From Candidatus Thioglobus sp. (GTDB lineage Bacteria; Pseudomonadota; Gammaproteobacteria; PS1; Pseudothioglobaceae), in assembly GCA_028345955.1 (NCBI GenBank), contig JAOMEO010000007.1, positions 1 through 57,372 of the forward strand: a stretch of DNA of 57,372 nt. Reading direction: 5' to 3'. Position numbers and translations under genes: made by a program. The notes beneath the pieces were generated by a model. The model searched no databases and was not told where the DNA came from. It worked only from the letters and a program-made list of their open reading frames with translations. Below, piece after piece: positions 49,906 through 57,372 of the stretch (its first letter is position 1; each line of letters begins with the position of its first letter).

Positions 49906-51165
49906 ATGGTATTAGAAATTTTTTTTGCGGCAGGTTGTTTTTGGGGTGTTGAAAAGAACTTTGAAAACATTGATGGTGTCATCGATGTGGTTTCTGGATA
50001 CTCCGGAGGTAACTATGAAGATCCGAGCTATGAGGATGTTCTCAACAATCGCATTCCACAAACCGGGTCCTTTCTAGATATTTTGAAAAATATCGGTCTT
50101 TCAGCCGAAGAGAAAGCAAGCAATGATAATGGTTTGGTCAATCATACCGAGACAGTCAAGGTTATTTATGATTCAAGTCAAGTTTCAACTCAGTTTTTAA
50201 TTAAAAACTTTTGGGAGATTCATGACCCTACTCAACTTAATAGACAAGGAAATGATGTAGGTAACAATTATCGCTCTGCGATTTATTGGACAACTCCAGA
50301 ACAAAAAGAGATAGCCTATAAAACCAAACAAGATTTTCAAACACTCTTGACAGCTCAAGGTTATGGGCAAATTGTAACCGAGATGGGAGCATTAGATAAA
50401 TTTTGGCCAGCAGAGAACTACCATCAGAACTATTTATTGAAAAATCCAAACGGTTACTGCCCCGATCACTCGACAGGTGTGACTTTTCTGAACCAGTCGT
50501 CACCCAAAATTGCTAAAAACGACATAGTTCCCCTTGGAGGTAAAGAGATAATTGTGATTGGGCCTGAAATAGAAGGGACTTGTCTATTTTGCCTAGAATT
50601 TGAAAAAAAAGTGACTTCAAAATATAAGGGCACCATTCCATTGAGATCTTCCCCTGTATCTGCTCTTAAGGGGTTTGAATTAAACACAGAGACATGGGCA
50701 ACGCCAACTATATTTTTTATAGTTGATGGCAAGGAGGTCTGGGCGCACCAGGGAATTATGTCCTTTGAGGAATTTTACCAAGCTTTAGGAGAATTTAAGT
50801 TGGGTAAGGACTCTGAGGCTTTTAATGTTGCCTTTAATGATGGAACAGATAGACGCTATTGTGAACAATATGAGATATTTAAAGATACCCCTGAAGGCAT
50901 ATTCGTAGATAAGCTTTCAGGTAGGCCACTGTTTGATACTGTTGATCGATTTAATTCTAAATCGGGCTGGCTATCCTTTACTAAGCCTGTAGATAATGAG
51001 GTTTATGAGAAGCTTGACCTTAGTTTTGGTATGGTTCGGACTGAAATTAGGTCAGTTAGTTCCGATATTCATTTAGGTCACGTATTTAATGATGGACCTG
51101 ACGGAATGCCGAGATATTGTATCAATGCAACGGTATTAGAGTTTGTTCCCAGAAATGGTGTGTAA
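49906..51165 (+). CDS. msrAB: Methionine sulfoxide reductase fusion MsrA-thioredoxin-MsrB
   Basis: Repairs oxidised methionine of both stereoisomers. The MsrA part (residues 1-190) has its catalytic C11 in GCFWG, with an extra ~28 residues (51-78) not usual in the family. The middle (~212-300) is a thioredoxin-like domain with CLFC (C226, C229) and a cis-Pro at P267, perhaps a built-in reductant. The MsrB part (~302-415) ends with its catalytic C405 in RYCINA. The Neisseria PilB fusion has thioredoxin first, so the order here differs. No signal peptide, so cytoplasmic. Confidence 0.92.
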   Translation: MVLEIFFAAGCFWGVEKNFENIDGVIDVVSGYSGGNYEDPSYEDVLNNRIPQTGSFLDILKNIGLSAEEKASNDNGLVNHTETVKVIYDSSQVSTQFLIKNFWEIHDPTQLNRQGNDVGNNYRSAIYWTTPEQKEIAYKTKQDFQTLLTAQGYGQIVTEMGALDKFWPAENYHQNYLLKNPNGYCPDHSTGVTFLNQSSPKIAKNDIVPLGGKEIIVIGPEIEGTCLFCLEFEKKVTSKYKGTIPLRSSPVSALKGFELNTETWATPTIFFIVDGKEVWAHQGIMSFEEFYQALGEFKLGKDSEAFNVAFNDGTDRRYCEQYEIFKDTPEGIFVDKLSGRPLFDTVDRFNSKSGWLSFTKPVDNEVYEKLDLSFGMVRTEIRSVSSDIHLGHVFNDGPDGMPRYCINATVLEFVPRNGV

Positions 51166-51284
51166 ATATATTACTTACCATTGAACTTAACAGCGGCTTA
51201 TTTTTTATATAAGCCCTTAACTTTTTTTAAAAGTTCATTTGAAGAGTGAACAGTTACAGACTATTTCGTATACAATTTCTTCCT

Positions 51285-51893
51285 ATGAAATATTTATTAC
51301 TTATAACCCTTTTATTCACCACTTCGTTCCCTGTTAATGCAGATTCTAGCCTTTACGAAAGAGGACGAGCTTTCTTTTATGGTGACGGTGTTGAACAGGA
51401 CTATGAAAAAGCGCTGCTGGCTTTTGAACATGCAGCTAAAACTGGAGATTTGGATGCAATTACTGCTATTGGTATAATGTATATTGTAGGTGTCGGAGTT
51501 GAACAAAATGATACAAAGGGGCTTGAATATTTAAACAAAGCTGCCAACCAGTCGCATCCCAAAGCTCAGTACTATCTGGGTGCCATGTATTATCTAGGTA
51601 TCGGGATACCTTTGGATTTGGAGAAAGCCTTCAGTTGGATTAGCTTATCTGCGAACCAGGGTTACCTTTTTGCACAACACAATCTGGCTGAGATGTATGA
51701 GAACGGAAAGGGAGTCACTAAGAACATTGAAAAAGCTTATGAGTACTACATTATTGCTGCAAGGAAGGGCAGTATAGAGTCACAAATCAAGGTCGCTGAA
51801 ATGTATAAAGAAGGCATCGGTACAGAGAAAAATATAGAAAAAAGTTTGTATTGGTTAAAGCAGATCGAGGAATCCAAAACCAGCACTCAGTAA
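51285..51893 (+). CDS. Secreted Sel1-repeat protein, 202 aa
   Basis: Signal peptide (MKYLLLITLLFTTSFPVNADS) and four Sel1 repeats (about residues 25-175), with the consensus GxYxxGxGVxxDxxKAxxWxxxAAxxG repeated. It resembles the 192-aa protein at 10308 but is exported. ATG 51285 fits the signal peptide; the GTG at 51246 would bury it. Probably a periplasmic protein-interaction scaffold. It precedes the UbiM-like gene by 78 bp. Confidence 0.85.
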   Translation: MKYLLLITLLFTTSFPVNADSSLYERGRAFFYGDGVEQDYEKALLAFEHAAKTGDLDAITAIGIMYIVGVGVEQNDTKGLEYLNKAANQSHPKAQYYLGAMYYLGIGIPLDLEKAFSWISLSANQGYLFAQHNLAEMYENGKGVTKNIEKAYEYYIIAARKGSIESQIKVAEMYKEGIGTEKNIEKSLYWLKQIEESKTSTQ

Positions 51894-51971
51894 GAACATC
51901 CTTTATTCGATCAATATATATTTTTTAAAGGGTGCTAAAATGAATCCTCATCAAATTAACGCAACAGTGAG

Positions 51972-53165
51972 ATGGATTACGATATCGTTATTATAGGAGG
52001 CGGACCTGCCGGTCTTAGCTTTGCCTGTTCTATGGCAAGTTTGGACTTGAATATTCTTCTAGTTGAAAAGTCAACACTTGAATCAATTTCAAAACCTAAA
52101 CCAGATGGTCGCGAAATAGCACTCACTCATCATTCGCGTAAAATATTAATAAAACTTGGTGTCTGGGCGCTAATTGATGAAGCTAAGGTGAGCCCACTAA
52201 AAGAAGCAAAAGTATTTGACGGCGGTTCAGATTCTTTGTTGAACTTTGACGCTAAAAAATCCTCAATTGAAGCTTTGGGTTATTTAGTGCCAAACCATTT
52301 AATTAGAGCGGCATTATTTAAAAGGGTCTTGCAAGCTGACAATGTAAGGATTTTGAATGAGCTGACGGTAGATGATGTTCGTACTACTAATACGGGCGCA
52401 GAAGTTTCACTATCAAATGGTAAAACTATTAAATCTGAATTGGTTGTCGCAGCAGATAGTCGTTTTTCTGAAATTAGGAGAAAGATGGGTATACCTTCGG
52501 TTATGAAGGACTTCTCCAAGGTCATGATAACAACAAGGATGTCACATGAAAAGGCTCACAATCATATCGCTTTAGAGTACTTTAATTATGGCCACACGTT
52601 AGCACTTTTACCGCTTAATGGTAAGGTTTCATCAGTAGTACTAACGGTTTCAACTGATAGGTTAGATGAGATGTTAGACCTTGATGAGGAAAAATTTAAC
52701 GAGATGGCAAGCAATGGTTTTGCTGGCAAATTAGGTCAAATGAAACAGATAGGTAGTCGCCATTCGTACCCCTTGGTTGGAGTCTATGCTCATAAATTTA
52801 GAGCAACAAGGTTTGCTCTAATTGGTGATGCAGCTGTGGGTATGCATCCGGTAACCGCGCATGGTTTTAATTTAGGTTTGAGAGGCCAGGATCTACTATC
52901 GTTGTCCATTAGTAGGGCGCTTAATAATGGTCTTGATATTGGTTCGGATGAAGTACTAAAAGAGTTTGAAAGAAAACAGATAAACCTGTCTAGGTTGATG
53001 TACTTTGGTACTAACGGAATTGTTTCATTGTTTACAAATGATGATGCGGCAATTAAGCAGGTTAGAAAGTTAGTACTTAAGTTTGCAAACCGCTTTCCTC
53101 CAGTCAAAGCTTTGATTACCCAACACCTGACAGAATCAAAAAAAAGTAACCTAATCCCTTTTTAA
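51972..53165 (+). CDS. ubiM: UbiH/UbiM-type FAD-dependent hydroxylase
   Basis: Class A flavoprotein monooxygenase for ubiquinone ring hydroxylation. FAD site GGGPAG at the N-terminus, the DGREIALTHHS motif, the LGYLVPNHLIRAAL region and the GDAAVGMHPVTAHGFNLG motif near residue 285 match the family. Closest in my memory to UbiM, which can replace several hydroxylases. 397 aa is normal. UbiH or UbiF are alternatives that sequence alone does not exclude. Starts 78 bp after the Sel1 gene; pdxH follows after 12 bp. Confidence 0.8.
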   Translation: MDYDIVIIGGGPAGLSFACSMASLDLNILLVEKSTLESISKPKPDGREIALTHHSRKILIKLGVWALIDEAKVSPLKEAKVFDGGSDSLLNFDAKKSSIEALGYLVPNHLIRAALFKRVLQADNVRILNELTVDDVRTTNTGAEVSLSNGKTIKSELVVAADSRFSEIRRKMGIPSVMKDFSKVMITTRMSHEKAHNHIALEYFNYGHTLALLPLNGKVSSVVLTVSTDRLDEMLDLDEEKFNEMASNGFAGKLGQMKQIGSRHSYPLVGVYAHKFRATRFALIGDAAVGMHPVTAHGFNLGLRGQDLLSLSISRALNNGLDIGSDEVLKEFERKQINLSRLMYFGTNGIVSLFTNDDAAIKQVRKLVLKFANRFPPVKALITQHLTESKKSNLIPF

Positions 53166-53177
53166 TTTTTAGATATT

Positions 53178-53816
53178 ATGACAGTCAATTTGACTAATAT
53201 TAGAAAGAAGTTTAGACAAAACGGACTTCACAGGTCTGAGCTCGATAATGATCCATTTAAGCAGTTTTCGCTATGGTTTAATCAGGCAGTAAATTTTGGC
53301 ATTGCTGATTCCAGTGCGATGAGTTTGGCTACTGCTGATGAGAATGAAATAGGTATTCGCACAGTGCTTCTTAAACATTTTGATGACAAAGGTTTTGTTT
53401 TTTTTACGAACTATGGTTCAAAAAAATCCCAACAAATTGAAATAAAACCTCAGGCTGCACTTCTATTTCCATGGTTAGACCTAGATAGACAAGTAAAGAT
53501 TGTTGGTAGTGTCGAAAAGGTAACAACGCTTGAATCAATTAAGTATTTTGCTTCAAGACCAAAGGATTCACAGTTAGGTGCTTGGGCTTCACAGCAATCT
53601 GAAACAATCTCCTCAAGAAGCTTATTGGTTAGTCAATTTGAGTCAATGAAAAATAAATTTTCTAAAGGAGAGGTACCTTTGCCTGATTTTTGGGGAGGTT
53701 ACCGTGTAATACCTAAGAGTATTGAGTTTTGGCAAGGTAGAGAAAGTCGACTGCACGATCGTTTTATATATCAGCGCTCAGGGAGTGGCTGGAGTATTAG
53801 TCGATTGTCTCCCTAA
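53178..53816 (+). CDS. pdxH: Pyridoxamine/pyridoxine 5'-phosphate oxidase
   Basis: FMN enzyme completing PLP synthesis. Conserved parts seen: [75 protein letters not shown], and the end [17 protein letters not shown]. 212 aa is typical. It starts 12 bp after ubiM, so both are probably on one transcript. Its last 20 bp overlap the convergent aroE. Confidence 0.96.
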   Translation: MTVNLTNIRKKFRQNGLHRSELDNDPFKQFSLWFNQAVNFGIADSSAMSLATADENEIGIRTVLLKHFDDKGFVFFTNYGSKKSQQIEIKPQAALLFPWLDLDRQVKIVGSVEKVTTLESIKYFASRPKDSQLGAWASQQSETISSRSLLVSQFESMKNKFSKGEVPLPDFWGGYRVIPKSIEFWQGRESRLHDRFIYQRSGSGWSISRLSP

Positions 53817-54609
53817 GAGATTTAATTACTTCTTTTGTCTCTGGAGTCTTGCCATGCCAAAAAGCAAACGTACTTGCAGCTTGTTCGACTAACATACCAA
53901 GACCATCAGTCACTTCTAAAGCAGAGTTTTCTCTTGCCCACTGCATGAATGGTGTTTGTCTACCATACATTAGATCATAACATAGTGCACCAGAAGCAAC
54001 ACCTAGAGGAATATCAGGAATTTTGCCATCCAATGAAGCACTTGTAGCATTAATTATAATATCTACCGGTTTGGCTTTAATTTGATCTAAACCAAAGCCA
54101 CAAACTTTACCGTATTCACTATAGTTGCTTGCCAATTTTAAGGACTTTTCTTTTGTTCGGTTTGCAACCAAAATACGTTCTGGTTGACACTCTAGTAAAG
54201 GCAGTAAGATACCTTGAGTCGCACCACCAGCTCCTATTATTAAGATGTCTTTGCCTTTGATTGATTGTTGTAAATTATTACAGAGGTCGTTAACAAGACC
54301 TATTCCGTCAGTATTTTCTCCATAAAGAGTGCCGTTTTCCACTTTAATGGTATTAACAGCACCTGCGGTCTTTGCATTTAAGGTGTACTCATCAACAAGA
54401 TTGTATGCTTCAATTTTAAATGGGACGGTGATGTTGAATCCTAAGGCCCCAGAACTGACAAAGTTTTTGGCCGTAACAGTAAATCCGTCTAGCGGTGCTA
54501 GAATTTTTTCATAACTCATTGAAAGTCCAATCTGTTTTGCAAATTGTGCATGGATAGTCGGTGACAAGCTATGATGTATCGGATTGCCAATGACAGCGTA
54601 TTTCTTCAT
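53797..54609 (-). CDS. aroE: Shikimate dehydrogenase
   Basis: NADP-dependent reduction of 3-dehydroshikimate. [10 protein letters not shown] binds substrate, FNITVPFK holds the catalytic Lys, NTDGIGL and GAGGATQG (NADP loop) follow, then [12 protein letters not shown]; the end [14 protein letters not shown] is typical. 270 aa is normal. It lies 11 bp downstream of rne in the same direction. With aroC it represents the chorismate pathway here. Confidence 0.95.
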   Translation of the reverse strand: MKKYAVIGNPIHHSLSPTIHAQFAKQIGLSMSYEKILAPLDGFTVTAKNFVSSGALGFNITVPFKIEAYNLVDEYTLNAKTAGAVNTIKVENGTLYGENTDGIGLVNDLCNNLQQSIKGKDILIIGAGGATQGILLPLLECQPERILVANRTKEKSLKLASNYSEYGKVCGFGLDQIKAKPVDIIINATSASLDGKIPDIPLGVASGALCYDLMYGRQTPFMQWARENSALEVTDGLGMLVEQAASTFAFWHGKTPETKEVIKSLRETID

Positions 54610-54620
54610 ATATCGACCTA

Positions 54621-56540
54621 TTAAGTAACCTTTTCAGTCGATTTTTTTTGATCGTTTGAAGCAGTCTTTTGATTTCGATTTTTGTTCTGATTTAGGTTTC
54701 TACTTTGGTTCCCTGAACCTTTATGGTTTCCAGAATTTTTCTTATTCCCAGTATTGTTCTTTTTTTCACCTGTGTTCTGGCTCCTATTCCGATTCTGGCT
54801 CCTATTCCGATTCTGGCTCCTATTCCTATTCTTATTCTGGCTCCTATTTTTGGGTCTGGTAGGTTTTTGTTGAGGTGTTGCTGGTTTTTCTATTGAAAAC
54901 ATATCAGACAGCTTGCTCATGAATGAGACCTTTCTTTCAGGCATTTTAGTTGAAGGGTGGTTGGCTGCAATAACAGGTATTTCCACCTTTTCAAGGTAGT
55001 TAATTTCGTTGGTATTGATTTGAGGTTTCGATATACCTTGAAAGCTTTTGTGTTGTGATTTTTTATCAGCCTTTTGTGTATTTATGCTGAAGCTTGGGAA
55101 ATGCATATATTGATTAGGTAATAAGGTTATCCTAATGTCATGCTTAACTTCCATATGATTAATATTTTGTCTTTTTTCATTAAGGAGGTAAGTTACCACT
55201 TCAACACTTGACTGAATTGTAACATCACCATTATTTTTCTTTGAATTGAGTGAATCCTCAAGTTGACGAATAATTTTGAGCGCTAGAGTAGGTATGGTTG
55301 GTGTTGTTCCACTTCCATTGCATTGTGAACAGATTTTGCCTGTTGATTCTGCTACCGAGTTCATTAAACGTTGGCGTGACAACTCTAGCAGACCAAATCT
55401 TGAAATTGTTCCAATTTGAACGCGTGCACGGTCATTGGCACACGCTTGTTCCATTGCTTTTTCGATCGCCACTCTATTGTCTTCTGTTCCCATATCAATG
55501 AAGTCAATAACGATCAATCCTCCAATATCTCTTAGCTGTAATTGAGCAGCAATTTCTTCTACAGCGTCTATGTTTGCTTTAAAAGCCGTATCTTCAATAC
55601 TGGTTCCTCTCGTAGAACGTGCAGAATTAATGTCGATAGCTGTCAATGCCTCTGTCGTATCAAATACAATTGTAGCTCCAGATTTAAGTGTCACCTCTCT
55701 ATTGAAGACACTTTTAACCTGTGATTCAACACTCATGTGAGCAAACAAAGAATGTTCCGTAATATCGAAATACTTAATTCGATCTAGATAGTGTGGCATC
55801 ACAAAGCTGACAAAATCTCGAGCCTTTTGATAAGTTTCAAGGTCATCAATTATGACACTATCAGTATCCTCTCTAAGATAGTCACGCAAAGCTCTTACTG
55901 TTATATCACTCTCTTGATAAATTAAAAAAGGCTCGTCTTGATTCTTTGTTGCTGTTTTAATTGACTTCCAAAGTTGCGTCAAGTGATCTATTTCCCACTG
56001 TAATTCTTCAAGGCCTTTTCCTGCACCTTCTGTACGAATTATGAGTCCTGAATGTTTTGGGACTTTTAATTTTGGCAAAAGATTTTTTAGGTCTTGTCGG
56101 TCAGTTGTAATAATTTGTCTTGAGATTCCAGCGCTTTTTGGGTTATTAGGGGTAAGAATCATATAGGCACCAGCCAAATTGATATAGGTACTGAGAGCAG
56201 CACCCTTATTACCCCGCTCTTCCTTTTCAACCTGGACAATGATTTCTTGACCTTCCTTGAGAATGTCAGCGATTGTTAGTTTTTCGCCTTTAGGTTTAAC
56301 AGTGTCAGAAAAGAAACTTGAAACTTCTTTGAAAGGGAGAAAGCCGTGCTTTTCTTTGCCGTAATCTACGAATGCTGCCTCAAGAGATTGCTCTACCCGA
56401 GAGATTCTTGCTTTGTATATGTTGCCTTTAGTTTTTCGATTTAGGCTGGTTTCAATGTTAAGATCAGTTAGCTTTTGGCTCCTTACTATAGCCACTCGGA
56501 TTTCTTCCTTGTGGGTGGCATTGATGAGAATATGATTCAT
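54621..56540 (-). CDS. rne: Ribonuclease E, short form
   Basis: Endoribonuclease for mRNA decay and RNA maturation. S1 domain ~35-125, then 5' sensor and DNase I-like subdomains. Catalytic D303 and D346 and the zinc-link C404/C407 (CSQCNGSG) sit at exactly the E. coli RNase E numbers, so I call it RNase E rather than G. The tail beyond ~530 is short (639 aa total, against 1061 in E. coli) and lacks a degradosome scaffold; it ends in Arg/Asn/Gln-rich repeats. The 253-bp upstream gap may hold the self-regulating leader known in E. coli, but I see no clear match. Confidence 0.92.
   Translation of the reverse strand: MNHILINATHKEEIRVAIVRSQKLTDLNIETSLNRKTKGNIYKARISRVEQSLEAAFVDYGKEKHGFLPFKEVSSFFSDTVKPKGEKLTIADILKEGQEIIVQVEKEERGNKGAALSTYINLAGAYMILTPNNPKSAGISRQIITTDRQDLKNLLPKLKVPKHSGLIIRTEGAGKGLEELQWEIDHLTQLWKSIKTATKNQDEPFLIYQESDITVRALRDYLREDTDSVIIDDLETYQKARDFVSFVMPHYLDRIKYFDITEHSLFAHMSVESQVKSVFNREVTLKSGATIVFDTTEALTAIDINSARSTRGTSIEDTAFKANIDAVEEIAAQLQLRDIGGLIVIDFIDMGTEDNRVAIEKAMEQACANDRARVQIGTISRFGLLELSRQRLMNSVAESTGKICSQCNGSGTTPTIPTLALKIIRQLEDSLNSKKNNGDVTIQSSVEVVTYLLNEKRQNINHMEVKHDIRITLLPNQYMHFPSFSINTQKADKKSQHKSFQGISKPQINTNEINYLEKVEIPVIAANHPSTKMPERKVSFMSKLSDMFSIEKPATPQQKPTRPKNRSQNKNRNRSQNRNRSQNRNRSQNTGEKKNNTGNKKNSGNHKGSGNQSRNLNQNKNRNQKTASNDQKKSTEKVT
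54775..54828 (-). repeat. Three 18-bp tandem repeats in the rne tail
   Basis: The unit TTCTGGCTCCTATTCCGA (plus strand) occurs three times in a row (the last with one change) and again in degenerate form near 54835. Each unit codes six residues of the pattern NRNRSQ on the minus strand. It is in-frame, so copy number changes the basic tail length. Confidence 0.85.
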
Positions 56541-56793
56541 GATAAAGTCCTATAATATCTGGACTATTGAGTACGTACAAAGCCTCAATACTTGTGTATT
56601 GAATTGGAATAAAGGGTTGATTAGAGTGATTCATCAAATTACTAAATGCGGTCCTGTATGTGGCGTCAATAAGCCCAATAAATTACCTTAATTAACTAAT
56701 TTTTCTATTAAGGTATATGTAAAAAAATTCTTGTTGGTCGAAAAAAAATGTTCGACAGGCAAAGTATACCATAAATAGTCTAATTCAATATAT

Positions 56794-57372
56794 TTACTGA
56801 TTAAGGCTACGACCGCCATCGATGTTAAAAACCTGCCCAGTAATATATTTGGCATTAGCTAAAAATAATACTGCTTCTGCAATGTCATTTGGTGAACCTT
56901 GTCTTTTTAGTGGTATTCTATCAATCATCATCATTTTTTCTTTGTCGGTTAGCTCGGACTCATCTTGAGGCCAAAGAATTGAACCCGGAGAAATACCGTT
57001 GGTTCTAATATTAGGTGCCAATTCCTTAGCTAGTGTCTTGGTAAGCATTTTCAGGCCAGCTTTTGAAATATTATAGATGGAAAAGTTTTTTAATGGACGG
57101 TCGGAGTGAATGTCAATAATGTTGATAATGCTTCCATAACTAACCTCTAACACTTTACTTAGTCCCGTAGCAAGGAAAAAAGGCGCTCTAAGGTTAACAT
57201 TGATTATTTTATCCCAGTACTCAATGTTACTATTTTCTATCAAATTTGGGCAGAAAACAGAGGCATTATTAACTAGTAAATCTAATGACTTTATTGTTTG
57301 AGTTAACTTTTTGATGGCTTTGTTATCTCCAAGGTCAGCAACTGCTATTTGAGCAGAATCATTTCGTTTAGA
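56794..57372 (-). CDS. SDR-family reductase, FolM/pteridine-reductase-like (cut at window edge)
   Basis: Short-chain dehydrogenase, missing its N-terminal part, because the frame runs open to the window end. Seen are LVNNASVF (start of strand 4), INVNLRAPFFL, the catalytic YNISK, APNIRTNGISPGSILWP and GSPNDIAEAVLFLANAKYITGQVFNIDGGRSL at the end. This order resembles FolM (dihydromonapterin reductase) most. About 193 codons are inside the window; the N-terminal cofactor motif lies outside. Confidence 0.8.
   Translation of the reverse strand, partial: SKRNDSAQIAVADLGDNKAIKKLTQTIKSLDLLVNNASVFCPNLIENSNIEYWDKIINVNLRAPFFLATGLSKVLEVSYGSIINIIDIHSDRPLKNFSIYNISKAGLKMLTKTLAKELAPNIRTNGISPGSILWPQDESELTDKEKMMMIDRIPLKRQGSPNDIAEAVLFLANAKYITGQVFNIDGGRSLNQ

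Overview
The window looks like the chromosome of an AT-rich gammaproteobacterium, possibly a small-genome aquatic one. That is an inference from a set of housekeeping genes of gammaproteobacterial type (uvrB, aroC, pyrF, djlA, a UbiM-like hydroxylase, pdxH, aroE, an RNase E whose catalytic residues fall at the E. coli numbers), three tRNAs and the low-GC coding style. I could not run a search, so the genus is open.

Positions 1 to about 27,200 are an integrated genomic island. It opens with a tyrosine recombinase (67-1077). A 23-bp integrase-type repeat at 29-51 recurs with 21 of 23 matches at 27174-27196, just before a tRNA-Asn gene. The island carries, in order: unknown small genes; an XRE repressor and ImmA-type protease followed by a DUF763 protein and a radical SAM protein; a phage-like recombination block behind a structured leader; a run of unknown secreted proteins and tiny, translationally coupled membrane proteins; a DUF4258 protein, a methylase-specificity fusion with degenerate catalytic motifs, and a complete type I restriction-modification system (hsdM, hsdS, hsdR); a 619-bp gap holding a candidate pseudoknotted RNA; and a minus-strand five-gene operon (Schlafen/AlbA_2 protein, unknown, SEC-C zinc protein, class I methyltransferase, unknown). 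The last operon, next to the restriction system, is the best candidate for an undescribed defence system.

From 27,329 the content is mostly chromosomal: tRNA-Asn, TrpB2, an AhpD-like protein, small conserved hypotheticals, a PhyH-type dioxygenase, a ribbon-helix-helix-like pair with GTATAC operators, an EamA transporter, a serine beta-lactamase-like hydrolase, an M81 (MlrC-like) protein with an aldehyde dehydrogenase and an aminotransferase, uvrB, aroC, tRNA-Arg, a DsbA-family protein, pyrF, tRNA-Val, a Sel1/EF-hand protein, a cupin, an Ala/Pro-rich secreted protein, djlA, an MsrA-thioredoxin-MsrB fusion, a second Sel1 protein, a UbiM-like enzyme, pdxH, aroE, rne and a truncated FolM-like reductase at the right edge.

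A 34-bp repeat occurs five times (2453, 27609, 28011, 29456 and, inverted, 48837), in island and core alike. In three copies its end supplies a -35 box with a -10 box exactly 17 bp further on, so it looks like a conserved promoter element.
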